DNA of 64,000 bases from Paraplanobispora siamensis (GCF_016863175.1 NZ_BOOJ01000009.1:51691-115690); one strand, 5' to 3'; shown: positions 28,153 through 36,994, numbered from the stretch's first letter. The notes: generated by a model from the sequence alone, not told the origin. Program-made: numbers and translations.

Positions 28153-28593
28153 ATGAGCTCCGACACCTCGGCCACCGGTTCCGCGAACCGCGCCACCATG
28201 TCCGACCCCGGCTACCGGGCCTTCCTGCTGCTGCGCGTGGTGTTCACCGCGGCGCCGATCCTGTTCGGCCTCGACAAGTTCTTCGGCCTGCTCACCGACT
28301 GGACGGAGTACCTGGCCCCCTGGATCGACGACATCGTCCCCGGCACCGCCGAGCAGGCCATGTACGCCGTCGGCGTCGTCGAGATCGTCGCCGGGATCAC
28401 GGTGGCGGTGGTCCCCGGGTTCGGCGGCTGGCTCGTCGCCGCCTGGCTGGCCGGGATCATCGTCAACCTGCTGACCGGGCCCGGTTTCCACGACGTCGCC
28501 CTGCGCGACTTCGGCCTCCTCGCCGGCGCGGTGGCGCTGGCCCTGCTGGCCTCCCGATACGCTCCCGCCCGGCGCTCGCGCTCCTCATACTGA
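28153..28593 (+). CDS. DoxX-like small membrane protein
   Basis: A 146-residue protein with four hydrophobic segments (LLLRVVFTAAPILFGLDKFF, then VGVVEIVAGITVAVVPGFGG and two more). ATG 28153 follows AAGGAGGGG. DoxX-type proteins are linked to membrane redox or oxidative stress in other actinobacteria. Here it precedes a flavoprotein reductase and faces a Cys-containing regulator, which fits a redox role. Confidence 0.75.
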   Translation: MSSDTSATGSANRATMSDPGYRAFLLLRVVFTAAPILFGLDKFFGLLTDWTEYLAPWIDDIVPGTAEQAMYAVGVVEIVAGITVAVVPGFGGWLVAAWLAGIIVNLLTGPGFHDVALRDFGLLAGAVALALLASRYAPARRSRSSY

Positions 28594-28641
28594 GGGGATA
28601 CGGGGACGACATCGGCATCCCAACGGACGGGAGACAGTCCC

Positions 28642-29880
28642 ATGGCCACCGAGCAGACGTTCGTCATCGTCGGAGCGGGCCTCGCCGGAGCGAAGGCCGC
28701 GCAGACCCTGCGGGAGGAGGGGTTCGAGGGCGGCGTCACGCTGATCGGTGCCGAGCCCGAACGCCCCTACGAGCGGCCCCCGCTGTCGAAGGGCTACCTC
28801 CTCGGCAAGGAGGACAGGGCCGCGATCCACGTCCACGACGAGGGCTGGTACCGCGACAACTCCGTGGAGCTGCTGCCGGGCCAGACGGTCACCGGCCTCG
28901 ACCGGGGCCGTTACGAGGTCGAGCTCCAGGACGGCCGGCGGATCGGCTACGGCAAGCTGCTGATCGCCACAGGCTCGTCCCCGCGCCGTCTCGACGTGCC
29001 TGGCGCGGACCTGGAGGGCGTGCACTACCTGCGCACCGTCGGGGACTCCGAACGGCTGCGCGAGGCCCTGCGCGGCGGCGACAGGGCGGTGGTCGTGGTG
29101 GGGGCCGGATGGATCGGGCTGGAGACCGCCGCCGCCGCGCGGGAGTACGACTGCGAGGTGACGGTCGTCGAGCCGCGGCCCATCCCGCTGGAGGCCGCGC
29201 TCGGCCCGGAGATGGGCGCCTTCTTCGCGGGCGTGCACCGGCGGCACGGCACGGGGCTGCGGCTCGGCACGGGGGTGACCGGCTTCGCCGGTGACGGCCG
29301 GGTCGAGGCGGTGGTCACCGACGCCGGTGACGAGATCCGGGCCGACATGGTGATCGTGGGCGTCGGCGTGCGGCCCAACGACGAGCTCGCCCGGCAGGCG
29401 GGCCTGCCCGTGGACAACGGGATCCTGGTCGACCAGGCCCTGCGCACCGACGACCCCGACATCTACGCCGCCGGCGACGTGGCCAACGCGTTCAACCCGC
29501 TGTACGGCGAGCGGATCCGGGCGGAGCACTGGGCCAACGCGCTCAACGGCGGACCGGCGGCGGCCAGGTCCATGCTCGGCCGGGAGGTCGTCTACGACCG
29601 GGCACCGTACTTCTTCACCGACCAGTACGACGTCGGCATGGAGTTCTCCGGCTGGTTCGCCCCGGGCGGATACGACGAGGTCGTCGTCCGCGGAGACCTG
29701 GAGGGACAGGAGTTCCACGCCTTCTGGCTGTCCGGCGGCCGGGTCGTGGCCGGCATGCACGTCAACCGCTGGGACGAGGGCATCACCCCGGTACAGGAGC
29801 TGATCCGCAGCGGTTCCCCCGTCGACCGCGCCCGCCTCGCCGACCCCTCCGTCCCCTTCCCCGACCCCACGAAGACCTGA
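28642..29880 (+). CDS. FAD/NAD(P)H-dependent ferredoxin (rubredoxin) reductase-type oxidoreductase
   Basis: A 412-residue pyridine nucleotide-disulfide-type flavoprotein without redox disulfide. The FAD GxGxxG is VIVGAGLAGAKAAQTL, followed by ERPYERPPLSKGYL. The NAD(P) motif is VVVVGAGWIGLETAAAA and the second FAD contact is PDIYAAGDVANAF. The C-terminal reductase domain (EHWANALNGGPAAARSML) fits ferredoxin reductases that feed P450s or dioxygenases. No electron-carrier or oxygenase gene is adjacent. Its stop codon region is repeated 48 bp downstream. Confidence 0.9.
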   Translation: MATEQTFVIVGAGLAGAKAAQTLREEGFEGGVTLIGAEPERPYERPPLSKGYLLGKEDRAAIHVHDEGWYRDNSVELLPGQTVTGLDRGRYEVELQDGRRIGYGKLLIATGSSPRRLDVPGADLEGVHYLRTVGDSERLREALRGGDRAVVVVGAGWIGLETAAAAREYDCEVTVVEPRPIPLEAALGPEMGAFFAGVHRRHGTGLRLGTGVTGFAGDGRVEAVVTDAGDEIRADMVIVGVGVRPNDELARQAGLPVDNGILVDQALRTDDPDIYAAGDVANAFNPLYGERIRAEHWANALNGGPAAARSMLGREVVYDRAPYFFTDQYDVGMEFSGWFAPGGYDEVVVRGDLEGQEFHAFWLSGGRVVAGMHVNRWDEGITPVQELIRSGSPVDRARLADPSVPFPDPTKT

Positions 29881-30058
29881 CCCCCACCGGCAAAGAGGGT
29901 CAACCGTTCCGACCTCATGAAGGCCTGACCGCCTCCACCGTCATGGAGGGTCGGCTTTCCGGTCTCACCTGCTGTTTCCCCGGCCTCGCGAAATCCTGGC
30001 CCCGCACCGGCGCGGAGGACCGGCTTTCCGGCCTCGCCTGCTGTCGCGCTTCCACCGG
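29864..30058 (+). repeat. Three degenerate repeats spanning the end of the reductase gene
   Basis: GAAGACCTGACC at the stop (29871-29882) recurs as GAAGGCCTGACC (29919-29930), 48 bp on, with an in-frame TGA. A third diverged copy is near 29991, where TGA has become TGG. The second and third copies also share GGCTTTCCGGnCTCnCCTGC about 71 bp apart. The rest of the interval to 30161 is featureless. Confidence 0.7.
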
Positions 30059-30160
30059 CGCCGGTACGGCGAGACGGTGTGCGGAGGTTCCCGGCGCCCC
30101 TGTACGGCGCGAGCCCGGCGGGGGCGGGAACCTTCCGCCGATCTCGGGTGTACAGGGGTT

Positions 30161-30787
30161 GTGGCATCGAGACTGATCTTCGCCGTCGCCGTGCTGGCCT
30201 TCGCGGCGTCCGCCTGCGCGGCCGGTCCCGGCCCCGCTGAACAGGTGACCGCAGGACCGGTGCAGGCCTCCGGCTCCGCGGCCGCATCGGACCCCCTGGC
30301 GCGGCTGCGCCGTCCCTGGGTGACCGCGCCGCTCCGGCCGGGGGAGCCGTGCCCGGTCACCACGGAGAGCAGGAGCCCGGATCCGGCGTTCGGGCCGGTC
30401 CTGGGCGGGGGGCCGGTCGGGCCGGTGGGACTGGACCCGGGAGGAGTCCTGCGGTATTCGGTCCCCGAGTCCGGCCAGGGCTGGGGGGACTGGGACTGGG
30501 GCTGGCAGAAGGTGATGTGGGCGGTCGACCCGGCGGTGACCACCCCCGTCCTGGTCCGCGGCCGGCGGCTCGACAGCCCGGGCGAGGTCGGGTTCGACGA
30601 TCCCGTCGTGCGGGAGCTCGTGCTCGACCCGGAGCGGGACGCCGCGCCCGGCGGCTGGCGGGACCACCCGTCCGCCACCCGGGTGCGGGCTCCCGGCTGC
30701 TACGCCTACCAGGCCGACACGGACCGGGGGTCCTTCGCGATCGTCTTCCGCGCCGTCGGCCCGGTGATGACCCCCGCTCCGGGCTGA
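30161..30787 (+). CDS. Putative secreted lipoprotein, function unknown
   Basis: A 208-residue protein with a short signal peptide (LIFAVAVLAFAASAC) ending in a lipobox at about residue 19, so it is probably membrane-anchored outside the cell. GTG 30161 follows AGGGGTT; longer starts upstream give Arg-rich non-signal sequence. The mature part has a Trp-rich GWGDWDWGWQKVMW segment and no domain I recognise. It is next to an MFS gene but not clearly in an operon. Confidence 0.65.
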   Translation: MASRLIFAVAVLAFAASACAAGPGPAEQVTAGPVQASGSAAASDPLARLRRPWVTAPLRPGEPCPVTTESRSPDPAFGPVLGGGPVGPVGLDPGGVLRYSVPESGQGWGDWDWGWQKVMWAVDPAVTTPVLVRGRRLDSPGEVGFDDPVVRELVLDPERDAAPGGWRDHPSATRVRAPGCYAYQADTDRGSFAIVFRAVGPVMTPAPG

Positions 30788-30987
30788 GCGCAGTCGGGGA
30801 CACCAGGGGCAGGAGTAAAGCTGAGTCCGATTAGTGGCATAAGATGGCGCATTGGTGCGTTCTGAACGGATGCATGCAATGACCGCAAGGCGGCCGCTAT
30901 AAGCGGTATCTACCCCGGTCGAAGCCCACCATGACGGTGCGCTCCCGGACCGGGCGGCGCTCCGTCTGGACTCGGACGGAGACCCCG

Positions 30988-32211
30988 ATGAAGTCCTATC
31001 TCGCCGTGCTCGGCTCCCCGGGAGCCTGGCGCTTCCTGGCCCCCGCCTTCCTGGCCCGCCTGCCGTACGCCATGTTGCAGCTCGGCATCCTGCTGCTCGT
31101 GCACTGGTCCACCGGGTCGTACGGCGCCGCGGGCGTCGCCTCCGCGGCGGCGGCCGTCACACAGGCGCTGGTGGGCCCGCAGACCGGGCGCCTGGCCGAC
31201 CGTTACGGACAGGCGAAGGTCCTGCTGCCCCAGGCCGCCGTGCACGCCGTCGCGCTGGGCGCCCTGCTGGCGCTCGCCTCGGCCCATGCCTCCGTCCCCC
31301 TGCTGGTGGTCGTCTCGGCGCTGGCCGGCGGCTCGATGCCGCAGGTGGGGTCGATGGTCCGGGCCCGCTGGGCGCACCTGCTGGGCCGGTCGGAGCGGCT
31401 GGGAACGGCCTTCGCCCTGGAGTCGATCACCGACGAGCTGACCTTCACCCTCGCCCCGGTGCTGCTGGTGGCGGTCTCGACCGGGTTCTCGCCGGTCTGG
31501 GCGCTGTCGGTGGCGCTGGTCATGGTCGTGGCCGGAACGGTGATGTTCGCGGCGGTCCGCGAGGGCGCCCCCGAGCCGATGCCGGTCCTGGTCCGCTCCC
31601 AGGGCGGCGTGCTGCGGCTGCGCGGGGTGGCCGTGCTCGCGGCCGCCTTCGTCGCGCTCGGCACGGTCTTCGGCAGCCTCCAGGTCGGCATCACCTCGAC
31701 CACCGCGGCCCTCGGCCAGGCCGGCGCGGCCGGGCCGGTCTACGCCGCGTTCTCCGGCGCCAGCTTCGTCGGCGGCATCGTCTACGGCGTCGTGCGCTGG
31801 CGGGCGGGCGTGGCCAACCGGCTGGCGGGCGCCGTCGCGCTGCTGTCCGCCGCGACGGTCGCCCTGAGCTTCGCCGGGTCGATCCCCCTGCTGTACGGCG
31901 CCGCGGCCATGGCCGGGCTCGTGATCGCCCCGGCGGTGATCACCGGCTACACCCTCGTCGAGCGGCTCGTCGCGGCCGAGGTCAGGACCGAGGCGTTCAC
32001 CCTGCTGAACGGCGCGATCGGCCTGGGTATCGCCACCGGCGCGGCGGTCGCCGGCCAGCTCGTGGACCGCTTCGGCTCCACCTTCGCCTTCCTCGTCCCG
32101 CCGGTGAGCACCGGCCTGGCCGCGCTGCTGGTGCTGACCTTCCTGCGCAGCCTGCGCCCCGCGGCAGGCGTCTCCCGCGACCGCGAGCCGGTCACGACGT
32201 CGGCGGCCTGA
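30988..32211 (+). CDS. Major facilitator superfamily transporter
   Basis: A 407-residue transporter with about twelve hydrophobic helices. The MFS loop 2-3 signature is visible as GPQTGRLADRYGQAK. ATG 30988 follows ACGGAGA; an upstream start at 30931 is weaker. The sequence resembles drug/metabolite efflux-type MFS proteins. The substrate cannot be told. Confidence 0.85.
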   Translation: MKSYLAVLGSPGAWRFLAPAFLARLPYAMLQLGILLLVHWSTGSYGAAGVASAAAAVTQALVGPQTGRLADRYGQAKVLLPQAAVHAVALGALLALASAHASVPLLVVVSALAGGSMPQVGSMVRARWAHLLGRSERLGTAFALESITDELTFTLAPVLLVAVSTGFSPVWALSVALVMVVAGTVMFAAVREGAPEPMPVLVRSQGGVLRLRGVAVLAAAFVALGTVFGSLQVGITSTTAALGQAGAAGPVYAAFSGASFVGGIVYGVVRWRAGVANRLAGAVALLSAATVALSFAGSIPLLYGAAAMAGLVIAPAVITGYTLVERLVAAEVRTEAFTLLNGAIGLGIATGAAVAGQLVDRFGSTFAFLVPPVSTGLAALLVLTFLRSLRPAAGVSRDREPVTTSAA

Positions 32212-32228
32212 ACCCGGCCGGAGCCGAT

Positions 32229-32343
32229 CACACCTTCAGCTGCTCACACCTTCAGCTGCTCACATCCGCAGCCGGTCGCCGAGTCCGGGCCATCGGGCTC
32301 GGGCCCGGACGCGGAAGGGTCAGGCCCGGACGCGGAAGGGTCA
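32229..32343. repeat. Tandem duplications between MFS and desaturase genes
   Basis: A 16-bp unit CACACCTTCAGCTGCT is present at 32229-32244 and 32245-32260. A 21-bp unit containing GGACGCGGAAGGGTCA is at 32302-32322 and 32323-32343. The latter includes the desaturase stop (TGA on the minus strand, 32341-32343) and repeats it in frame 21 bp further on. Confidence 0.95.
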
Positions 32344-33273
32344 GACGCGGGCGGCCTGGGCGGCGCGGCGGGCCTCACGGCGCTCGACGAACCGGGAGGC
32401 GGTGGCCTCAGTGCGGGCCAGGAACTCGGCCAGCTCCTCGCGGGCCTTCTCGCCGTCGGCGTCGAGGTCCTTCAGGTCGAAGACGGCCCACTGGCGCAGC
32501 ACCGGCATGAGCACGTCGTCGAGGTGCAGGCGCAGGTCGTAGATCCCGGCGTTGGCGATGATCATGGCCTTGCGGGTGAAGCCCTCGATGCCGGTGCCCG
32601 GCATCTGGAAGGTGGTGACCACGTCGGTCACGGCCCGCATGGTCTGGCTCGGGGTGAGCTCGAAGGCCGCGTTGAGCAGGTTGCGGTAGAAGAGCATGTG
32701 CAGGTTCTCGTCGGCCGCGATCTTGGCGAGCAGGCGCTCGCAGTTCGGGTCGCCGGAGGCCCTGCCGGTGTTGCGGTGGGAGATGCGGGTGGCCAGCTCC
32801 TGGAAGGAGACGTAGGCCAGCGAGTGCAGGACGCCGTCGTAGGAGTTGCTGAAGCCCTCCTCCATGTGCGTCATCCGGGCCCGCTCCAGTGCCACCGGGT
32901 CGACCGCCCGGGTGACCGTCAGATAGTCGCGGATGGCGGTGCCGTGCCGGCCCTCCTCTGCCGTCCAGCGGTGGACCCACGTGCCCCACGCCGCGTCGCG
33001 GCCGAAGGTGGTGGCGATCTCGTGGTGGTAGCTCGGCAGGTTGTCCTCGGTCAGGAGGTTGACGATGAGGGAGACGCGCGCCTCCTCGGGGATCGTCGAG
33101 TCAGTCTCGGACCAGGCCTCGCCGCCGAACACGCCGTCGTAGTCCCGTCCCTCGGACCACGGGACGTACTCGTGCGGGAACCACTCCTTGGCGACTTTGA
33201 GGTGCCGGTCCAGCTCGCGGGCCACGACGGGCTCAAGCTCATGCAGCAACTCGGTCTGACTGAACTCGCGCAT
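32341..33273 (-). CDS. Acyl-ACP desaturase (soluble diiron, DesA/stearoyl-ACP type)
   Basis: A 310-residue soluble diiron enzyme that introduces a double bond into acyl chains. The ligand set is complete: Glu76 (LTEDNLPSYHHE), Glu107 and His110 (EEGRH), Glu159 (FQELATRISHR), Glu189 and His192 (ADENLHMLFYR). ATG 33273 follows GAGGGAGAACCT; starts up to 33384 would run through the operator. It resembles the mycobacterial DesA proteins. Electron donors are not encoded nearby. The upstream palindrome suggests control by a TetR-like regulator not present in this window. Confidence 0.92.
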   Translation of the reverse strand: MREFSQTELLHELEPVVARELDRHLKVAKEWFPHEYVPWSEGRDYDGVFGGEAWSETDSTIPEEARVSLIVNLLTEDNLPSYHHEIATTFGRDAAWGTWVHRWTAEEGRHGTAIRDYLTVTRAVDPVALERARMTHMEEGFSNSYDGVLHSLAYVSFQELATRISHRNTGRASGDPNCERLLAKIAADENLHMLFYRNLLNAAFELTPSQTMRAVTDVVTTFQMPGTGIEGFTRKAMIIANAGIYDLRLHLDDVLMPVLRQWAVFDLKDLDADGEKAREELAEFLARTEATASRFVERREARRAAQAARV

Positions 33274-33291
33274 AGGTTCTCCCTCGCAGAC

Positions 33292-33321
33292 TACGGAACC
33301 GTAACCTACGTTAACGTAGGT
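33292..33321. promoter_or_regulatory. Palindromic operators upstream of the desaturase gene
   Basis: ACCTACGTTAACGTAGGT (33304-33321) is a perfect 18-bp palindrome 31 nt before the start. TACGG-AA-CCGTA (33292-33303) is a second, adjoining dyad. The pattern (TACG/CGTA arms) is like that of TetR-family fatty-acid regulators. The divergent AfsR-like gene starts 150 bp away. Confidence 0.6.
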
Positions 33322-33472
33322 AGGAGCTCCAGCCGTAAGTGTGATTGGCCCTATTAATTGGCGCCAGGTTTGTGGTGTTCCCACTTGTGGCCGTCCCCAG
33401 GAGACTGTCCTCGAACGCCCGAACCCGTATTAGTGCGTGGTCATCGCGCCGGCCGGCCGCGATCGTGAGGGC

Positions 33473-36400
33473 GTGGAGTTCATGATCCTGGGCCCGCTGG
33501 AGGTCCGGCGGGACGGCGCGCCCGTCGAGGTGACCGGTGACCGGCAGCGCACCCTGCTGACCGGCCTGCTGTTGCGGCGGGGCCGCGTGGTGCCCTTCGA
33601 GCAGCTGGTGGACGAGGTCTTCGGCGACCGGCTGCCGCGCGACGCCCGCAACACGTTGCAGACCTGCGTGACGCGGCTGCGCCAGTTCCTCGGCGGGGAC
33701 GGGCTCGTGCTGACGCGTCCGCCCGGATACCTGCTCGACGTCCCGGCCGGGAGCGTGGACGCCGAGCGCTTCGCCGAACTGGTGGCCCGCGCGGGGCGCA
33801 CCGCCGATCCGGGGGGCAGGCTGGGCCTGCTGGAGGAGGCGCTGGGGCTGTGGCGGGGGCCCGCCCTGGCGGGATTCGACTTCGCCAGGGCCGAGGCCGC
33901 CCGCCTGGAGGAGCTGCGGCTGAGCGCCAGGGAGGAACGCGCCGCCGCGCTGCTCGCCCTGGGCGACGCGGCCACGGCCGCGCTGGACCTCGACGCGCTG
34001 GCCGTGGCCCACCCGTGGCGTGAGCGCGCCGTCGCGCTCCTGGTCACCGCGCTCGCGCGGACCGGCCGGACCCCCGACGCGCTGGCCGCCTACACCCGTC
34101 ACCGCGACGCGCTCCGCGACGAGCTGGGCCTGGACCCCTCCGCCGACCTGTGCGACCTGCACGGGCGCGTCCTGCGCGGGGAGCTGCGTCCCGACCCGCC
34201 TGTCCAGGCACGGCCTCCCGTACGGCGCAGCCGCCGGCCGCGGACCCGTCCGGGCTCCCTCATCGGCCGCGAGACCGAGCTCGCGGCGATCCGCGAGGCG
34301 CTGGTCCCCGGCCGCCTCGTCACGCTCGTGGGCCCCGGCGGCGTCGGGAAGACCCGGCTCGCCCAGTGTGTGGCCGACGACCACGCCGAGGAGGTCTTCT
34401 GGGTGGACCTCGCCGCGCTGCAGGACCCCCGGGCGCTGGCCCACACGGTGGCCGCCGCCGTCGGGCTGGAGGCCGAGCCGGGCGCGGCGGTCGAGGACGC
34501 GCTCGGCGAATGGGCGGGCTCGGCGCGCGGGCTGCTGGTGCTGGACAACTGCGAGCACCTGCTGCCGGCCGTACCGTGCCTGGTGGACCGCATGCCGGGG
34601 GTGACCGCGCTGGCGACCAGCCGCGAACCGCTGGGAGCCGCGGGGGAGCACGTCATGGACGTCCCCCCGCTCGGGCGAGACCACGCGGTCGAGCTGTTCG
34701 GGGCCCGGGTCCCGCTGCCCGGCTTCGCCGTCGGCGCCGGGCAGCGGGAGCGGATCGCCGAGATCTGCCGGGCGCTGGACGGCCTGCCGCTGGCCGTGGA
34801 GCTCGCCGCGGCCAGGATCGGCTCGCTCACCGTCGACGACCTCGCCGACCGGCTGGACGAGCGCTTCGCCCTGCTGCGGCGCACCCGCCCGGTGGGCCGG
34901 CACGGCGCGCTGGAGACGATGATCGACTGGTCGTACGACATGCTCTCCGAACCGGAGCAGCGCACCTTCCTGCGGCTGGCGGTCTTCGCGGGCACCTTCG
35001 ACCTGACCGCCGCCGAGGCCGTCGCCGGGCCGGGGACCGCCGCCGAGGCCGTCGCCGGGCCGGGGACCGCCGACCTGGTGGCCCGGCTCGCGGAGCGCTC
35101 GATGCTGACCCGGCCCGGCCACGCGGGGGTCGGCCGCTACCGGATGCTGGAGACGCTGCGCGCCTACGCCCTGTGCCGCCTGGACGGGCAGGAGCTGCGG
35201 CGGCTGCGGCACCGGCACGCCACGGTGATGACCGCGCTGGCCGAGGAGGCCGAGGAGGGGATGCGCGGGCCGGACGAGGGGCGGTGGATGCGGACCCTGG
35301 AGACGTGGCTGCCCGACATGCGCCTGGCCTGGACGTGGTCGTGCCGGGAGGGGGAGCACGACCTGATGGTCCGCCTCGCCGCGGCGCTGGCACGCTACGG
35401 CTACTGGCGCGGCCGGGGCGACGTGATGGCCTGGGGCGAGGCCACGGTCACCGCGGTCGACGGCCCCCTGAACCCGGCCGGGCATCCGAGGCTCACGGCG
35501 GTCTACGGCGTGGCCGCCTTCACGGCCTGGAGCGAGGGCCGCCTGGGCGAGGCCGCCGCCTTCGCCCGCCGGAGCGTCGCTCTGGTGGCCGCGGCCCTGT
35601 CCCCGGAGGCACGGCTGGCCCTCCTCGGAACCGCGGGGATTCCGGACGGCGCGGCAGGAGGGCCGGTCCAGCGGGAGGACGTGGCGGCGGCGGTGGAGGC
35701 GCTCGGGGACGTCGCCCTCGTCAGCGGTGACCTCGACGCCGCGCTCGGCACCTACCGGGCGCTGGAGGAGATCGCCGAGGGTCTGGCCATCCGGGCGCTG
35801 GGCGTGGCCAACCAGGCGCTCGTCCACTGCTACTCCGGCGACCCGGCCGCCGGGCTGCAGGACGCCCGCCGGGCGGTCGAGCTGGCGCTGGAGTCGCGCA
35901 ACCCCAGCATGATCGCCTTCGCCCGCTTCGCCGAGGGCGAGGTCCTGGCCGATGTCGACCCGGCCGCCGCCGAGGCGTCGCTGGCGGTGGCGCGGACACT
36001 GTGCGAGGAGGTCGGCAACCGGTTCATCGCCGGTCTGGTGCTCACCTCGACCGTCGCGCTGCGCGGGCGGCACGGCCCGCCCGAGCCCGCCCTGGAGCTG
36101 TTCAGGGAGACGATCGCCCACTGGCGCCGGGTGGGAAACCGCACGCTGACCGCGACCGCGCTGCGCAACCTCGTCGTGCTGTTCGCCCGCACCGGCATGG
36201 ACGAGGCCGCGGTGACGCTCGCCGCGACGCTGCGGCGAGCGGCACCGGGCGATTCATACGGAGCCGAGGCCGATCGGCTGGCGGCGGCGCTCGCGGTCGC
36301 CCGGGCCCGGCTGGACCGGGATCGCCACATCCTGGCCGAGCTCGCCGGACAGGGCCGGTCGCTGGAGGAGGGGGCGGACCACGCTCTGACGGTCCTTGCG

Positions 36401-36526
36401 GCCCGCGCCGCGGGCGGCCAGCAAGACCAGGGCGATCTCGGCGAGCATCAGCAGGCGCTCGACGAGTCCGTAGTAGGCGGCGCCGCCGATCAGGTCGGCG
36501 GTCAGCGAGCCGGGGTGTGCTGCTAG
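33473..36526 (+). CDS. AfsR/SARP-type transcriptional regulator with NTPase and TPR-like domain
   Basis: A 1017-residue multidomain regulator. GTG 33473 gives the family-typical start EFMILGPLEVRRDG. The winged-helix DNA-binding domain (about 1-95) and BTAD helical domain (about 95-240) are followed by an NB-ARC/STAND NTPase. Its P-loop LVGPGGVGKTR is near residue 285 and its Walker B-like region is LLVLDNCEHLLP. A helical tetratricopeptide-like region runs to the end. The last ~70 residues (after LTVLAARAAGG) are Gln/Gly/Ala-rich and antisense to the DUF998 gene, so are probably acquired read-through sequence. Such proteins activate secondary-metabolite or nutrient genes; the target here is unknown. 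Confidence 0.88.
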   Translation: MEFMILGPLEVRRDGAPVEVTGDRQRTLLTGLLLRRGRVVPFEQLVDEVFGDRLPRDARNTLQTCVTRLRQFLGGDGLVLTRPPGYLLDVPAGSVDAERFAELVARAGRTADPGGRLGLLEEALGLWRGPALAGFDFARAEAARLEELRLSAREERAAALLALGDAATAALDLDALAVAHPWRERAVALLVTALARTGRTPDALAAYTRHRDALRDELGLDPSADLCDLHGRVLRGELRPDPPVQARPPVRRSRRPRTRPGSLIGRETELAAIREALVPGRLVTLVGPGGVGKTRLAQCVADDHAEEVFWVDLAALQDPRALAHTVAAAVGLEAEPGAAVEDALGEWAGSARGLLVLDNCEHLLPAVPCLVDRMPGVTALATSREPLGAAGEHVMDVPPLGRDHAVELFGARVPLPGFAVGAGQRERIAEICRALDGLPLAVELAAARIGSLTVDDLADRLDERFALLRRTRPVGRHGALETMIDWSYDMLSEPEQRTFLRLAVFAGTFDLTAAEAVAGPGTAAEAVAGPGTADLVARLAERSMLTRPGHAGVGRYRMLETLRAYALCRLDGQELRRLRHRHATVMTALAEEAEEGMRGPDEGRWMRTLETWLPDMRLAWTWSCREGEHDLMVRLAAALARYGYWRGRGDVMAWGEATVTAVDGPLNPAGHPRLTAVYGVAAFTAWSEGRLGEAAAFARRSVALVAAALSPEARLALLGTAGIPDGAAGGPVQREDVAAAVEALGDVALVSGDLDAALGTYRALEEIAEGLAIRALGVANQALVHCYSGDPAAGLQDARRAVELALESRNPSMIAFARFAEGEVLADVDPAAAEASLAVARTLCEEVGNRFIAGLVLTSTVALRGRHGPPEPALELFRETIAHWRRVGNRTLTATALRNLVVLFARTGMDEAAVTLAATLRRAAPGDSYGAEADRLAAALAVARARLDRDRHILAELAGQGRSLEEGADHALTVLAARAAGGQQDQGDLGEHQQALDESVVGGAADQVGGQRAGVCC
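35011..35070 (+). repeat. Perfect 30-bp tandem duplication in the AfsR-like gene
   Basis: 35011-35040 and 35041-35070 are identical and in frame, repeating the residues AAEAVAGPGT just after the NTPase domain. Identity suggests a recent slippage or recombination event. Confidence 0.97.
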
Positions 36527-36994
36527 GAAGGCGGCCAGCAGCACCACCGACGCCGCGCTGACCGTCAGCAGCGCGGTGTCGCGGGAGCGGCGGGCGAGCA
36601 TCCAGCCCGCGCACGGCAGCGCAGTGAACACCACGGCCGCCGACCAGCGGTGGATCTCCCCGGTGATCGAGACGACGTCGGGGGCGGCGTCGGTGGGGAA
36701 CGAGGCGGTCAGCAGCAGGCCGAGCGCCCCGGCCACGAGCAGCACCCGGGCCGCCGCGCTGCCCGCCGGGTCCGTCCCGGTCAGGCCGTACGCGGTCCAC
36801 AGGCACCCCGAGGCCAGCGCGAGGGTGCCCAGGACCAGTGCCCAGGCGGTGCCGTCGAGCAGCGCGTAGTCGCTGATCAGCTCGTTCATCGGGTCCACGG
36901 CGCCCCCGGCGGCCAGGTGCGCGTACACCATCGCGACCAGGGCGAGCACGGCCCCGCCCATGGCGAGCGGGCGCCAGGCCGGAACGGCTCTCAT
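36254..36994 (-). CDS. DUF998-family membrane protein with an antisense-derived C-terminal tail
   Basis: A 246-residue protein. The first ~195 residues form a DUF998-like domain with six hydrophobic segments (for example LAMGGAVLALVAMVYAHLA and VLLVAGALGLLLTASFPTDAAP). ATG 36994 follows GGGAGGTGG and overlaps the upstream glycosyltransferase stop (ATGA). After LVLLAARGAGRK the remaining ~50 residues lie on the opposite strand of the AfsR-like gene and look random. The overlap is 273 bp. The normal family length would end near 36400. Confidence 0.82.
   Translation of the reverse strand: MRAVPAWRPLAMGGAVLALVAMVYAHLAAGGAVDPMNELISDYALLDGTAWALVLGTLALASGCLWTAYGLTGTDPAGSAAARVLLVAGALGLLLTASFPTDAAPDVVSITGEIHRWSAAVVFTALPCAGWMLARRSRDTALLTVSAASVVLLAAFLAAHPGSLTADLIGGAAYYGLVERLLMLAEIALVLLAARGAGRKDRQSVVRPLLQRPALSGELGQDVAIPVQPGPGDRERRRQPIGLGSV

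Noticed and set aside
33311..36121. A 936-codon minus-strand frame opposite the AfsR-like gene
   Set aside because: Composition is dominated by Gly, Arg, Gln, Pro and Val with no domain. The plus strand encodes a complete multidomain regulator.
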